Below, one piece after another: positions 9,031 to 19,032 of a stretch of 53,933 nt of DNA. Every line of letters begins with the position of its first letter. Position 1 is the first letter of the stretch. This stretch comes from Christensenellaceae bacterium. GTDB lineage: Bacteria > Bacillota > Clostridia > Christensenellales > DTU072. The position numbers and the translations under genes were made by a program. The stretch spans positions 1 through 53,933 of the forward strand of contig JAIRMA010000086.1 in the NCBI GenBank assembly GCA_031259085.1, in the 5' to 3' direction. Under the pieces are notes generated by a model. That model was not told the DNA's origin, did no database searches, and saw nothing but the letters and a program-made list of their open reading frames with translations.

Positions 9031-10614
9031 ATGTGCTCTATAATGTCGTGTGCTGGTAAATCAATATTAGTTGAAGAATTTAAAGCCGCACTTAAAGCCA
9101 CAGAATGCAGAGGCCCAGATGCTACAGAAACCATTGAATTGCCTGCTGGTTACATAGGGTTTAACAGATTAGCAATTATGGGATTAACGCCAGAAGGGAT
9201 GCAACCCTTCGAGCTCAATGGGAATTATGTTGTTTGTAATGGCGAACTTTATTGTTTCAGAGGAAAAAAGGCAGAGTTAAGTAAAAAATACTCATTCAAA
9301 AGTGGTAGTGATTGTGAGATAATACTCCCTTTATATAATGAAAAAGGGATTAGTATCTTTGCCGAATTAGACGCTGAATTTGCAATGATTATATATGATG
9401 CCAAAACTAATTCCTTTATAGCGGCTCGCGATCCTATCGGAATCAGACCACTTTTTTATGCCTATAATGTGGCTGGGGAGATCATGTTTGCGAGTGAGGC
9501 AAAAAATCTAATCCCCTTTTCAAAAGATATTAAGCCATTTCCTCCTGGGCATTATTATAAAGATGGTGAATTTGTTTGTTACATGGACATAGCTGTTTCA
9601 GATAGTTATGTTGATGATGATTTAGATCAAATATTCACGACAATACACACAAAATTAAGAGCTGGAATAGAAAAACGCTTAGACGCAGACGCGCCATTAG
9701 GTTTTTTGCTTAGTGGTGGACTTGATAGTTCTATTGTCTGCGCTGTAGCCGCCGAAATCTTAAAGAAGCCAATTAGAACATTTGCAGTGGGAATGACAGA
9801 GGACGCAATTGACCTTAAGTATGCTAAAGAAGTAGCTAGTTATATAGGAAGTGATCATACGGAAATCTATATTAACAAAGAGCTCGTACTTAGTAACATT
9901 GAAGAAGTCATACGCATTCTTGAGACTTATGATATTACCACGATACGTGCAAGTATGGGAATGTATTTAATTTGCAAGGCGATTCATGACAAGACAGATG
10001 TTAGAGTGTTATTGACAGGTGAAATTTCCGATGAAATATTCGGATACAAATATACTGATTTCGCACCATCTCCTACAGCATTCCAGGAAGAAGCTCAAAA
10101 GCGATTGCGCGAATTATACATGTATGACGTACTGCGCGCTGATCGTTGTATCTCTGCTAATTCTATCGAGGCTAGAGTCCCATTTGGTGATATTGACTTT
10201 GTCAGATATGTCATGTCAATTGACCCCGCAAAAAAAATTAACACCTACAATAAAGGCAAATATCTATTACGTAAGGCATTTGATAATACTAAATACCTAC
10301 CAGACACTATACTTTATAGAGAAAAAGCTGCATTTTCAGATGCAGTTGGGCACTCAATGGTTGATTATATTAAGGCATATGCTGAAACAAAATATTCAGA
10401 TTATGATTTTGAAGAGCTTAGTCAAAAATATAATTATCATGCTAAACCATTCACTAAAGAATCTCTATTATATCGTGAATTGTTTGAGAAATATTATCCA
10501 GGCCAGGCCACTTTAGTTCGTGATTTTTGGATGCCTAACAAAAACTGGGAAAATTGTGATGTTAATGACCCATCAGCAAGAGTTCTAAAGAACTATGGTG
10601 CAAGTGGGAAATAA
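9031..10614 (+). CDS. asnB: Asparagine synthase (glutamine-hydrolysing)
   Basis: 527 residues. It converts aspartate, glutamine and ATP to asparagine, glutamate and AMP plus PPi. The start is fixed at 9031 because GGAGG lies six bases upstream and because it exposes Cys2, the N-terminal nucleophile of class II glutamine amidotransferases (MCSIM). The glutaminase domain includes NGELYC (70-75) and SGSDCE (91-96). The synthetase half carries the ATP pyrophosphatase loop LSGGLDSS (227-234). Earlier in-frame codons lie inside the T-box terminator and are not used. Regulation by the Asn T-box matches the product. A terminator-like stem follows. Confidence 0.95.
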   Translation: MCSIMSCAGKSILVEEFKAALKATECRGPDATETIELPAGYIGFNRLAIMGLTPEGMQPFELNGNYVVCNGELYCFRGKKAELSKKYSFKSGSDCEIILPLYNEKGISIFAELDAEFAMIIYDAKTNSFIAARDPIGIRPLFYAYNVAGEIMFASEAKNLIPFSKDIKPFPPGHYYKDGEFVCYMDIAVSDSYVDDDLDQIFTTIHTKLRAGIEKRLDADAPLGFLLSGGLDSSIVCAVAAEILKKPIRTFAVGMTEDAIDLKYAKEVASYIGSDHTEIYINKELVLSNIEEVIRILETYDITTIRASMGMYLICKAIHDKTDVRVLLTGEISDEIFGYKYTDFAPSPTAFQEEAQKRLRELYMYDVLRADRCISANSIEARVPFGDIDFVRYVMSIDPAKKINTYNKGKYLLRKAFDNTKYLPDTILYREKAAFSDAVGHSMVDYIKAYAETKYSDYDFEELSQKYNYHAKPFTKESLLYRELFEKYYPGQATLVRDFWMPNKNWENCDVNDPSARVLKNYGASGK

Positions 10615-10625
10615 TATTATAAATG

Positions 10626-10671
10626 AATAATATCAAATCACCTATTCTTTTTGATGATTATTTTTTTGTTT
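10626..10671 (+). terminator. Rho-independent terminator after asnB
   Basis: aataatatcaaa pairs with tttgatgattatt (12 bp with one bulge) around a short loop and is followed directly by a run of T residues. Confidence 0.65.
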
Positions 10672-10702
10672 ATCCTCATATTGTTTAATTTACGGAGCAA
10701 CC

Positions 10703-11632
10703 ATGCCATCTAACTCATTTCATTTTCACTTTGGCAATGTTCTTTACACTAAAACAACCAAAGAAATACAATCTCAAATTGACGCTGATAAGCCTGCCTT
10801 TCTTTTTGGGAATCAAGGGCCTGACATCCTGTTTTATTTAAAAGTATTTCGTGGGGTTAATAATGCGCTTGGAACAAATGTTCATAAATCATTTGAGACA
10901 CAGAAATTAATAGAAATGTCTGCAAATTATATCAAGCAAAACACTTATCATTCCATATTGCCATATATTTATGGTATGTTGTGTCACTATGCTCTCGACA
11001 AGAATTTTCATCCTTTCGTTTATTTTAGAGAGAAGGATAACCCTAAATTTTGTGATAAAAATATTGAACGGTTTTATCATGTAGATTTTGAATCATCCCT
11101 TGATTTCGTTTGCATTGAAGAATATATGGGTGAAAAATCACAGTATTACGATTCAACAAAGCATTTATCTATTTCTAAATCAACTGCTCAAGAAATTGCC
11201 CTTTTCTATGAGAATGTATTTGCGCCAATTTATGATCCCAGCTTAAAATCAAATGAACTAATTAAATGCATCCGCTATATGAAAATGGCTTTGAAAGTTT
11301 TTGACGATAAGAATGGTCGAAAATTAAAATTATTCAATACATTAGAAAAACTTATTAAACTCCCAGGTTATCCGCGAGCTGCTCTTAGACCGACACATTT
11401 AAGAGCAGATGCAAATTACATGAATAGGGAACATCAATTATATCCAAAATATAGAAATATGCCAGATCAAATGATAAATCTGTCTGTGGACGAAATGTTT
11501 GATAATGCTATTAATGATGCACTTATTTTAGTTAGTGCCCTTTATAACAGAATTAATTTTGATATTCCACTTGACGATGCTTTGTTTGCTATCAATTTTG
11601 CTGGTGATATTATGATTAATACTCCAATTTGA
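10703..11632 (+). CDS. Zinc-dependent phospholipase C family protein
   Basis: 309 residues resembling PF00882, the family of bacterial zinc phospholipase C and many uncharacterised clostridial proteins. Likely metal-site residues are visible: H7 and H9 in FHFHFG, the aspartate in GNQGPD (about 37-42), the His of VHKSF near residue 60, and H and D in CHYALDKNFHPF (about 94-105). No signal peptide is seen, so unlike the secreted toxins it probably acts inside the cell. The substrate is unknown. GGAG lies five bases before the ATG. It follows asnB but a terminator separates them. Confidence 0.8.
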   Translation: MPSNSFHFHFGNVLYTKTTKEIQSQIDADKPAFLFGNQGPDILFYLKVFRGVNNALGTNVHKSFETQKLIEMSANYIKQNTYHSILPYIYGMLCHYALDKNFHPFVYFREKDNPKFCDKNIERFYHVDFESSLDFVCIEEYMGEKSQYYDSTKHLSISKSTAQEIALFYENVFAPIYDPSLKSNELIKCIRYMKMALKVFDDKNGRKLKLFNTLEKLIKLPGYPRAALRPTHLRADANYMNREHQLYPKYRNMPDQMINLSVDEMFDNAINDALILVSALYNRINFDIPLDDALFAINFAGDIMINTPI

Positions 11633-12525
11633 TTTTTTTTAAAATCTGTCACTAAAAACCTCAGAGACGACTTGATGCGCTACCTAGTAACGACACCTCA
11701 GATGCCTGCACTCTATGAGAGAAATCAGAACCTCACATGAATCAAAATTATAATAATCTCCTTTAAAAAAAATATTCCGTCAATTCAGAAACACTCAGTT
11801 TTTGAAAAATTGCACTTCTTTTTATGTCTCATTTATTTATGTGTAATTTTGTAAACTTAAAACTTAAATATTCAAGCGTTCGCTCTGACAAAAAAGCGGC
11901 ACATATAAAAAAAGTCGTAAGAAATAATATTGCCTACATTTACCACCGCTCCTCCTGTTAACTTGCCCATGTCACACGAATGTCAAAATAGTGGAATACC
12001 GTTGAAAATTTATTCGAAAATGGGGAACAAAAAAGGTTAGACTCAAAATCTTTAATGATTTTTCATATCTTAATTGTTATTCATTTTTAGTGTTTGTTTT
12101 TAAAATCACTTCCTATCTAGTTTTTTTATAGTTAATATTTCCATATTTAACTGAGCCACTGGGGTTTTGCCATAGAATGTTATGCATATCCAATAATATT
12201 TCTAATATTAGTCATAAGATCAGTCATATTTTCTTATCATCTCTTTATGCCATTTTTAATTTTAGATATTCATTCTTAATTATGAACCTGTCATTATGGA
12301 CGATGTGGCATAATTCTTAAGTCGAGCGAGCCCCGTTGTCTACTGTGTTATTGCAAGGGATAGTTATAATATCCTGCATTTGTCGCCCTATTATAATGAA
12401 ACTTTTTTACAAATTTTACATGCAAGAGTTTAACTGATATTTCACGGATGCTACATAAAAATAATTTTATCCTATCATCGATAAACTATTATGTTCAAGC
12501 TTAATTTTAGACTGATAAATTTTTC
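11633..12525. other. Long intergenic gap, no gene recognised
   Basis: About 900 bases without a convincing gene. A patch at about 11655-11745 has more G+C than its surroundings and repeats acctca three times in one orientation, so it may be a relic. On the reverse strand a 23-codon frame begins with GTG at 11946 just four bases after AGGAGG, a spacing that is too short. The rest is AT-rich and structureless by eye. Confidence 0.5.
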
Positions 12526-12553
12526 TTGACAAAATTAATATTTGTAGTATAAT
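12526..12553 (+). promoter_or_regulatory. Promoter of the glycerate kinase leader
   Basis: TTGACA (12526-12531), a 16-base spacer and TATAAT (12548-12553). Transcription would start near 12560, about 195 bases before the gene. Confidence 0.75.
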
Positions 12554-12559
12554 TAAAGG

Positions 12560-12720
12560 GAACATTCATTTACAGTGGGTCGGTAGACTAACGAATCTCC
12601 TGAATTTAATTTTTTTTTGACCCACTTTATAGCTTACTAGTTCGATAATATTTATATTCATATTTTTCCTTTGAATTTGATTTTGATTTCTCTTTAAGTA
12701 TGAACTAGTAAGCTTTTTTG
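12560..12720 (+). promoter_or_regulatory. Structured leader with intrinsic terminator, candidate attenuator or riboswitch
   Basis: Two long-range stems follow the promoter. AGTGGGTC (12574-12581) pairs with GACCCACT (12619-12626). Five bases later AGCTTACTAGTTC (12631-12643) pairs perfectly over 13 bp with 12702-12714 and is followed at once by a T run (12714-12719). This is the layout of an aptamer plus terminator expression platform, ending 36 bases before the glycerate kinase start. I do not recognise it as a known riboswitch class. Confidence 0.6.
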
Positions 12721-12755
12721 TTTGTTGTTCAACTCTTAATAGGAATTTTTAATCA

Positions 12756-13880
12756 ATGAATATTCTAATTGCTCCCGACAGTTTTAAAGGAACATTAGAT
12801 GCCGTGGAAGTGACTACTATACTCGAGCGCGTCGCCCTGTCCATTATTCCTACTGCTAAAATCATACCTATACCTATGTCTGACGGTGGAGATTCTGCGC
12901 TAAGTTGCTTTAAAATTTACAAAACTGGGACAACTGTTACTACTAAAGCCCACGATCCATTAATGAGACTAATTAATGTTGACTACCTTATATCAGATGA
13001 TAAGACAGCCTTTATAGAATCAGCATCTATAATTGGATTACACCTTGTTGATGGCACGAAAAATCCAGCACTTACTACAACATATGGCATCGGTGAAGTC
13101 ATATTAGACGCACTCGATCAAGATGTCACATCTGTTGTTATATCCCTAGGTGGTAGCTCAACTAATGATGGTGGGGCAGGCATGGCAGCTGCTCTTGATT
13201 ATAAATTCTACGATGATGAAATGTTTGAATTCTTACCAAGAGGCGGATCGCTCCATCGTGTTAATCACATACTAAAATCCACGTTCTTGAAAGAAATATC
13301 CAAAGTTAATTTCACAGCATTATGTGATGTTGATGCTCTTCCATACGGGCCCCAAGGCGCAAGTGAAGTATTTTCTCCTCAGAAGGGTGCGACCCCAGAA
13401 GAAGTGAAATTATTAGAGTCTGGGATGATCCATTTCAGTGAAATACTCAATACTACATTTGGCAAAGATTTTTCAAAACTCAAGAAAGGGGGAGCAGCAG
13501 GCGCACTTGGTATGGGATGTAGGGCTTTTTTGTCAGCAAACCTAACATCGGGGTTTGACTATATAAAAGATATTTCAAATCTGGAATCTAAAATAAAAGA
13601 AGCTGATATACTAATCACAGGTGAAGGAAGACTTGATAATCAGTCATTCACTGGAAAAGTTATAGGTGGTCTTGCAAACCTTGCTAAGCACTATGAAGTA
13701 CCAATCTTTGCAATATGTGGAGACGTAACAGCTAGTGAGCAATTATTAAATGATTATAATATAAAAACTTTTAAATGTGGTACTGATAGCAACAAGACTA
13801 TCGATGAGTTGCGATTATGTGCTAAAAATGAGCTAACAGAAACTGCCAGGGTTATGTTTAATTCAATATGTGGATTTTAA
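12756..13880 (+). CDS. Glycerate kinase (GarK/GlxK family)
   Basis: 374 residues, the usual length for PF02595. It phosphorylates D-glycerate with ATP, in this family normally giving 2-phosphoglycerate for entry into glycolysis. Recognisable motifs are the N-terminal APDSFKGTL, SDGGDS at 42-47, the glycine-rich GGSSTNDGGAG from residue 132, and TGEGRLDNQSFTGK around 288-301. The ATG follows AGGAA by ten bases. No other glycerate or glyoxylate gene lies beside it. Its separate promoter and structured leader suggest control by premature termination. Confidence 0.93.
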   Translation: MNILIAPDSFKGTLDAVEVTTILERVALSIIPTAKIIPIPMSDGGDSALSCFKIYKTGTTVTTKAHDPLMRLINVDYLISDDKTAFIESASIIGLHLVDGTKNPALTTTYGIGEVILDALDQDVTSVVISLGGSSTNDGGAGMAAALDYKFYDDEMFEFLPRGGSLHRVNHILKSTFLKEISKVNFTALCDVDALPYGPQGASEVFSPQKGATPEEVKLLESGMIHFSEILNTTFGKDFSKLKKGGAAGALGMGCRAFLSANLTSGFDYIKDISNLESKIKEADILITGEGRLDNQSFTGKVIGGLANLAKHYEVPIFAICGDVTASEQLLNDYNIKTFKCGTDSNKTIDELRLCAKNELTETARVMFNSICGF

Positions 13881-14312
13881 ACCATTATTACAAGTTTAAA
13901 GAATTAAAATTTAAATATTTCAAATAAAATAATCTATATCGTACCTGAGATAATTGAGTTTTTATTCCCTCATATTGTTGATGTATAATTGATTTGAAAC
14001 GATCAGTATATCTTGTAAGTTTTATCTTGAAATTGAGAAATATCTATTATTATTATTTTATTAGATAATGTTATCATAAAATGATTGATCTTGTTTACTG
14101 ATTTAGTTAATGCAATTTTTTTTTTCATGAAAGACCCCCTTATAAGTATCTGTATATTCTTTGATCTTTAGATCCTGGTACTCGACTTTTGAGTATTAAA
14201 TGTTTTCTTTTTCGCCAATAGTGAACAGACTTATGGAATTTTTCACATAAGGATATAAAATTATCTCTAATGATATTATAACCCGAGATAATAGATTATG
14301 TTTTATAAAATT
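13881..14312. other. Intergenic gap between convergent genes
   Basis: About 430 AT-rich bases between the ends of glycerate kinase and the lipoprotein gene. A short TATCTA/TAGATA stem lies near 14040-14070, without a T tract. Nothing else is seen. Confidence 0.4.
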
Positions 14313-14981
14313 TTAACTTCCCTCAGAGCCCCCAGCTTCTTGCTCTTCACCTTCACTATCATCATCGTCGTTTTCTAATGCTTCATCCGAATCTTCTACT
14401 ACTGAATAAGAATATCTCACTTCAAACCCAAATAATTCAAGTGTTACAGTATATGTGCCTGTGTTTTGTGTGCTAAATGTTGGAGGGAGAGATTCTATGT
14501 CAAATATAGAACTTTCTATCTTCCCACTTTGATAAGCCTTAAGTACAGACCCTCCAGTCTCAAATGCTTCGTCCTTAGTATAAACTATTTTCCATGTATC
14601 ACCATCTAAGGCCACAGCAGTAATATTATCAATTACAGTATAATATAAATCTTGAGTAAGTCCAAGATAACTGATTTTTGCTGTAAAATTGCCAGCATTT
14701 GAAGTGTCAAAGCCTGAAATCATGGTATTATTTATTTGTACATCCTGACTTCTAATGTGCTCTTTGTTTTCATCTAATGGGCCTTCATTATCTTTATATA
14801 CAATTGTTAAGGTGGTGTCATTAGGTAAGGGATCTCCTATACTAAATGTGTCGGGGAAATAGTTGATATTAATATGATCTACTGGATATTTTTCCACACT
14901 CTTATCATCAAGATTAGAACACGCCACAAATACAGCAATAGCAAGTATTAAAAATATAATCAAAATAGGGATCTTTTTCAT
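14313..14981 (-). CDS. Lipoprotein with two Ig-like (Big_3-type) domains
   Basis: 222 residues. The N-terminal signal ends in a lipobox with Cys21 (AVFVAC), so the protein should be lipid-anchored on the outer face of the membrane. Two similar beta-rich modules follow (about 32-115 and 118-197), each with a YxG-L/F and YTV-type strand ending, as in bacterial Ig-like domains. The tail is a run of Asp and Glu, possibly a flexible spacer. AGGAAA lies close before the ATG. Binding or structural role at the envelope is likely. The ligand is unknown. It stands alone, convergent with glycerate kinase. Confidence 0.75.
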   Translation of the reverse strand: MKKIPILIIFLILAIAVFVACSNLDDKSVEKYPVDHININYFPDTFSIGDPLPNDTTLTIVYKDNEGPLDENKEHIRSQDVQINNTMISGFDTSNAGNFTAKISYLGLTQDLYYTVIDNITAVALDGDTWKIVYTKDEAFETGGSVLKAYQSGKIESSIFDIESLPPTFSTQNTGTYTVTLELFGFEVRYSYSVVEDSDEALENDDDDSEGEEQEAGGSEGS

Positions 14982-15299
14982 ATCATTTTCCTAAAACCAA
15001 ATTCAATATGGCTGTTTATGTATCAGATTATAGAAAAGAGCATCTCTTATCATAAAATCAACAGTATAAACTCAGCTTGAAGTACGTATTAATATAATAT
15101 CACATTGAGCGCGTTTTTTCAAGAAAAAAACTAAAAAAGCCTTTATTGCATCAAATAGTTAAATATATATTTATACAATCTGGCACTATTTCTTTAGTTT
15201 AAGTATAAATATCTAATCTTAATATTTTATTCATAAAACTAATCTTTAAGTTATATAATAGTCTATACATTATTTCGAATGTGACATAAGGAGGATTAA

Positions 15300-15704
15300 A
15301 TGCATAAAGTATCGATATCTATAAAGAAAGGTGCAATTCTTGATATACTTAAAGCTTCATTATTGTCTTTAGTGATTTGTCTGATATTAGCATTAATATT
15401 ATCAATATTGATTAAACTTATCGGACTTAGTGAAAAAACAATTTTTCCATTGGTTCAAATTGTAAAACTTTTATCTGTATCTGGTGGTATAATTATTGGG
15501 TTTAAAGAAAAATTTGGCGGGGCATGGAAAGGTTGTGTTACTGGTTTGCTGTTTTCATTAACCTCAATTTTTGTGTTCTTAATTTTGGGTGGAAAACTAT
15601 CGAGCTCCTCTTTTTCTTTTTATGAAATTGCATCAGGTGTATCAATTGGCATGATTACAGGCATAGTATCAGTAAATCTAAGACAGAAGAATACTCCATC
15701 ATAA
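15300..15704 (+). CDS. TIGR04086 family membrane protein
   Basis: 134 residues with four predicted membrane helices (about 14-42, 50-68, 78-98 and 106-126) separated by short loops with GFKEKFGGAWKG in the middle. This pattern matches the TIGR04086 family, small integral membrane proteins found across Clostridia and Bacilli and of unknown function. The ribosome site AAGGAGG is near-perfect, and TATAAT at 15254-15259 could be the -10 box. Homologues often sit near yajC or tgt; here no such gene is nearby. Confidence 0.75.
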   Translation: MHKVSISIKKGAILDILKASLLSLVICLILALILSILIKLIGLSEKTIFPLVQIVKLLSVSGGIIIGFKEKFGGAWKGCVTGLLFSLTSIFVFLILGGKLSSSSFSFYEIASGVSIGMITGIVSVNLRQKNTPS

Positions 15705-15990
15705 TTTATAATATACAATGTCTAGCATTTTCCATGCTAAACTAATCATATTAATTCAAGATCTTAACAAGTTAAAAACAATTCAAATGTTGATAATAAT
15801 GCTAGTTTGTCTTTTGAGCAAATAAAAACCCTTATCATAAAATGCTATCTTCCACCAAAAAGAAATCTATTGAATGATAACTTAGTATCGATGATCCAAT
15901 GCGATTTATTCGCGCCTTTTAAAATACTAAATATCTTGTGCAATAAAACAGCAAAGAATACTCTATGCAGATTCATGTTTTGTGCTTGCT

Positions 15991-17715
15991 TCAGCTTACA
16001 GGATGAATAGCATCAAAGGCACAGAGTTTAGAGCAAACGCCACATCCGACGCAATGTTCTTTAGAGATTATGATTTCCCCTGTGTTAAATAATGCGGGGC
16101 AACCTATTTTTAGACAAGCTTTACATTTTCTACATTTTTCCTTTGATATTTGATAAGGTAAAGGATATTTTTTCGTCAAAAGCGCGCATGGTCGCTTTGC
16201 TATTATGACAGATACGCACTCATTAGAAATTCCTTCTCTTATGCTTTTTTCTAATTCGACTAAATCATATGCATCAACAATGACTGCACTACTTGCCCCA
16301 CATGCCAAAACTAGCGCTTGCAAGTCAAGTTTGTGTGTTTTATCCCCCTTTAAAGTGACACCAGTAGCGGGATTCTCCTGATGTCCAGTCATCCCTGTAA
16401 TAGAATTATCTAAAATAATTATCGTTGAATTGCCTCTGTTATATACAGCGTTTATAACCCCTGTAATACCACTGTGTACAAAAGTAGAGTCACCTATTAC
16501 TGACACCATTTTTTTACTGCTACCAGCTTTTGCCTTGTCAAAACCATGGGCCATTCCTATTGAAGCACCCATACAAACACATAAATCCAAAGCTCCTAGT
16601 GGTGGTGCGGCGCCTAGTGTATAACATCCAATATCCCCAGAGACTATCAAATTCAATTTTTTTAGAATATAAAAAACACCTCGATGAGGGCAACCCGCAC
16701 ACATTACAGGTGGACGATTAGGCATTACGTATTCATTTTCGATTGTAGCTATCCCATTTAATTTGGATTTAATTATTGCAACTGACAATTCACCTTGTCT
16801 GCCTGTAATGCTTTTTCCCTCACACTTAATCCCTGCTACACGAAGTTTATCTTCGATATATGGTTCAAGTTCTTCTAAAACTATGAGTCTATCTACTTTT
16901 TTGGAAAATTTTCTTATGCTTTCAATTGGAAGTGGGTTTATCATCCCTGTTTTAAAAATGGACGCATCTGTCGCCTCTTTTGCATATTGATAAACGGCTC
17001 CTGCACATACTATCCCTATCTTGGTGCTTCTAAACTCGACCACATTTAACGGTGATGATTCAACCTGCGCTGCTAATTTATTTTCTCTCAATTCAACATA
17101 TTCATGTCTTTTTCTGGCCATTGCAGGCATCATAACATATTTATTCGGATCCTTTTTGTATGGTTTATCCTCAATGTTTGTTCTCGGAGATTCATTAACA
17201 ATACTTTGGCTGTGCGCTACTCGTGTTGTTAATCTTAGCATTACTGGTGTGTCATATTCCTCTGACAGATCAAAGGCGCATTTAATATATTCTAAGGCTT
17301 CCTTACTATCAGATGGTTCTAACATCGGGATGTGCGCTGACATAGCATACAGCCTACTATCTTGCTCATTTTGAGAACTATGCATGGCAGGATCATCTGC
17401 AACAACAAGAACAAAACCAGCGTTAATTCCAGTATATGCTACTGTAAACAAGGGATCGGCTGCGACATTCACACCTACATGCTTCATGCACGCCATTGAT
17501 CTGACTCCTGCAATCGCAGCACCTATTGCAGTTTCAACTGCCACTTTCTCGTTAGGGGCCCACTCAGTATACATTTCGTCATACTTTGCAGCAAATTCAG
17601 TTATTTCTGTCGAAGGAGTTCCTGGATATGATGAAATTACTTTTACCCCAGCCTCATATGCCCCACGGGCTATTGCCTCATTGCATATCATTAATTTTCT
17701 ATTTGTTATTGACAT
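15991..17715 (-). CDS. iorA: Indolepyruvate ferredoxin oxidoreductase, alpha subunit
   Basis: 574 residues. With its beta subunit it oxidatively decarboxylates aryl-2-oxoacids (indolepyruvate, phenylpyruvate) to aryl-acetyl-CoA, passing electrons to ferredoxin. In order are the pyrimidine-binding region (YPGTPSTEI near 30), the thiamine-diphosphate region (CPHRG, then GDIGCYTLG and GDSTFVHSG, followed by LDNSITGMTGHQ), and two C-terminal 4Fe-4S motifs, CRKCKACLKIGC and CVGCGVCSKLC. AGGAGGG precedes the ATG. It is the last gene of the hydratase-paaK-iorA operon, 11 bases after the ligase. The usual beta subunit gene iorB does not follow; only a meaningless short frame is found downstream. Confidence 0.93.
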   Translation of the reverse strand: MSITNRKLMICNEAIARGAYEAGVKVISSYPGTPSTEITEFAAKYDEMYTEWAPNEKVAVETAIGAAIAGVRSMACMKHVGVNVAADPLFTVAYTGINAGFVLVVADDPAMHSSQNEQDSRLYAMSAHIPMLEPSDSKEALEYIKCAFDLSEEYDTPVMLRLTTRVAHSQSIVNESPRTNIEDKPYKKDPNKYVMMPAMARKRHEYVELRENKLAAQVESSPLNVVEFRSTKIGIVCAGAVYQYAKEATDASIFKTGMINPLPIESIRKFSKKVDRLIVLEELEPYIEDKLRVAGIKCEGKSITGRQGELSVAIIKSKLNGIATIENEYVMPNRPPVMCAGCPHRGVFYILKKLNLIVSGDIGCYTLGAAPPLGALDLCVCMGASIGMAHGFDKAKAGSSKKMVSVIGDSTFVHSGITGVINAVYNRGNSTIIILDNSITGMTGHQENPATGVTLKGDKTHKLDLQALVLACGASSAVIVDAYDLVELEKSIREGISNECVSVIIAKRPCALLTKKYPLPYQISKEKCRKCKACLKIGCPALFNTGEIIISKEHCVGCGVCSKLCAFDAIHPVS

Positions 17716-17726
17716 ATTATCCCTCC

Positions 17727-19031
17727 TTATTTATTCAAATCTCTGTTGTCAAATACTCTTTTGCTTTTGCCTTCATAACGTTTTAATGATAGTGGTTCAG
17801 CTAGTTTAACAGTTACATCCAACTGTAAAACAGTTTTCAAATTATTTTTTATTTTATCTCGCAAACTGTTTAATTTATGCAAATCTGTTAATAGTGAGCC
17901 ATCTGCTACCTCAACTATGACATCTAGCTTATCCATATAGTTTTCGCGCGATACAATGATTTCATATTGCCCACCAACATCTGACATGTTTAAAAGTACA
18001 CCTTCAATTTGTGATGGGAACACGTTAACTCCACGTATAACCAGCATATCATCAGATCGTCCTTTTAGTTTTGACATTCTCATGGTTGTTCTTCCACATT
18101 TACACGGCGCATCATCTAATTTTGTGATGTCTTTTGTACGATATCGTATTATGGGCATTCCGAATTTAGTGAGAGTTGTTAGGACTAGTTCACCATATTC
18201 TCCACATTGGACTTCCTCTAATGTATCAGAATCTAATAATTCTGGATAGAAATGGTCTTCATTTATATGCATCCCGCATTTTTCTGTGCACTCGCCAGAA
18301 ACACCTGGACCTATTAACTCGGACAAACCATAATTATCATTTGTAAATATGTTTAATTTGCGCTTTATTTCGTTATGCATTTCAGGGGTGGACGCCTCAG
18401 ATCCAAAAAGACCAATCCTTAATTTAAAATCCTTTATATCATAACCTAATTTCTCCAGCATTTCTCCAATATATAACGCGTATGATGGTGTTGATACGAG
18501 AACTGTTGATTGTAAATCCTTCATTAGCATTATTTGTCTTTCAGTATTGCCAGAGCTTGCTGGAATAATAGCTGCACCCAATTTTTCACAACCTTGATGC
18601 ATTCCAAGCGCGCCTGTGAATAATCCGTACCCAAACGATACTTGCACAATATCATTTTTGTTAACCCCAGCAGATGCTGCTAGGCGGGCACAGCATTCAG
18701 TCCAAACACGCATATCATCTTTTGTGTAACATACAACTGTAGGTTTACCACTTGTACCACTTGAAGCATGTATTCGCATTAGTTTTGAGGGGGAAACAGA
18801 TAATAACCCATATGGATAATTATCTCTTAAGTCAGATTTAACAGTAAAGGGCACACGTTTAATATCGTCTAAAGTCTTTATAGAATACGGATCCAAACCT
18901 GCATCGTCATATTTATTTTTGTAAAACGGTACATTTTTATATGCAAATTCAATCATCTTTTTAAATCTGCTTAATTGAAGCTCCTTCATTTCGCTTCTTG
19001 GCATTGTCTCGGCTTTTTTACTGTAAATCAT
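17727..19031 (-). CDS. paaK: Phenylacetate-CoA ligase family protein
   Basis: 434 residues, the normal length for PaaK. It activates an aryl acid (phenylacetate or an indole or hydroxyphenyl analogue) to its CoA thioester with ATP. The adenylation P-loop ASSGTSGKPT is at about 89-98. The YRTKD and KGRSDDMLVIRGVNVFP motifs of the C-terminal adenylate-forming domain are present, as is a CKCG pair. Its start codon lies one base after the hydratase stop, and its ribosome site GGAG lies inside that gene, so the two are translationally linked. Pairing with iorA is common in archaea and clostridia and suggests arylacetate scavenging or amino acid fermentation. The exact substrate is not determined. 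Confidence 0.9.
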   Translation of the reverse strand: MIYSKKAETMPRSEMKELQLSRFKKMIEFAYKNVPFYKNKYDDAGLDPYSIKTLDDIKRVPFTVKSDLRDNYPYGLLSVSPSKLMRIHASSGTSGKPTVVCYTKDDMRVWTECCARLAASAGVNKNDIVQVSFGYGLFTGALGMHQGCEKLGAAIIPASSGNTERQIMLMKDLQSTVLVSTPSYALYIGEMLEKLGYDIKDFKLRIGLFGSEASTPEMHNEIKRKLNIFTNDNYGLSELIGPGVSGECTEKCGMHINEDHFYPELLDSDTLEEVQCGEYGELVLTTLTKFGMPIIRYRTKDITKLDDAPCKCGRTTMRMSKLKGRSDDMLVIRGVNVFPSQIEGVLLNMSDVGGQYEIIVSRENYMDKLDVIVEVADGSLLTDLHKLNSLRDKIKNNLKTVLQLDVTVKLAEPLSLKRYEGKSKRVFDNRDLNK

Positions 19032-19032
19032 T

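Noticed and set aside
15807-16010. 67-codon forward frame running into the end of iorA
   Set aside because: No ribosome site, odd composition and antisense overlap with iorA; looks like chance.
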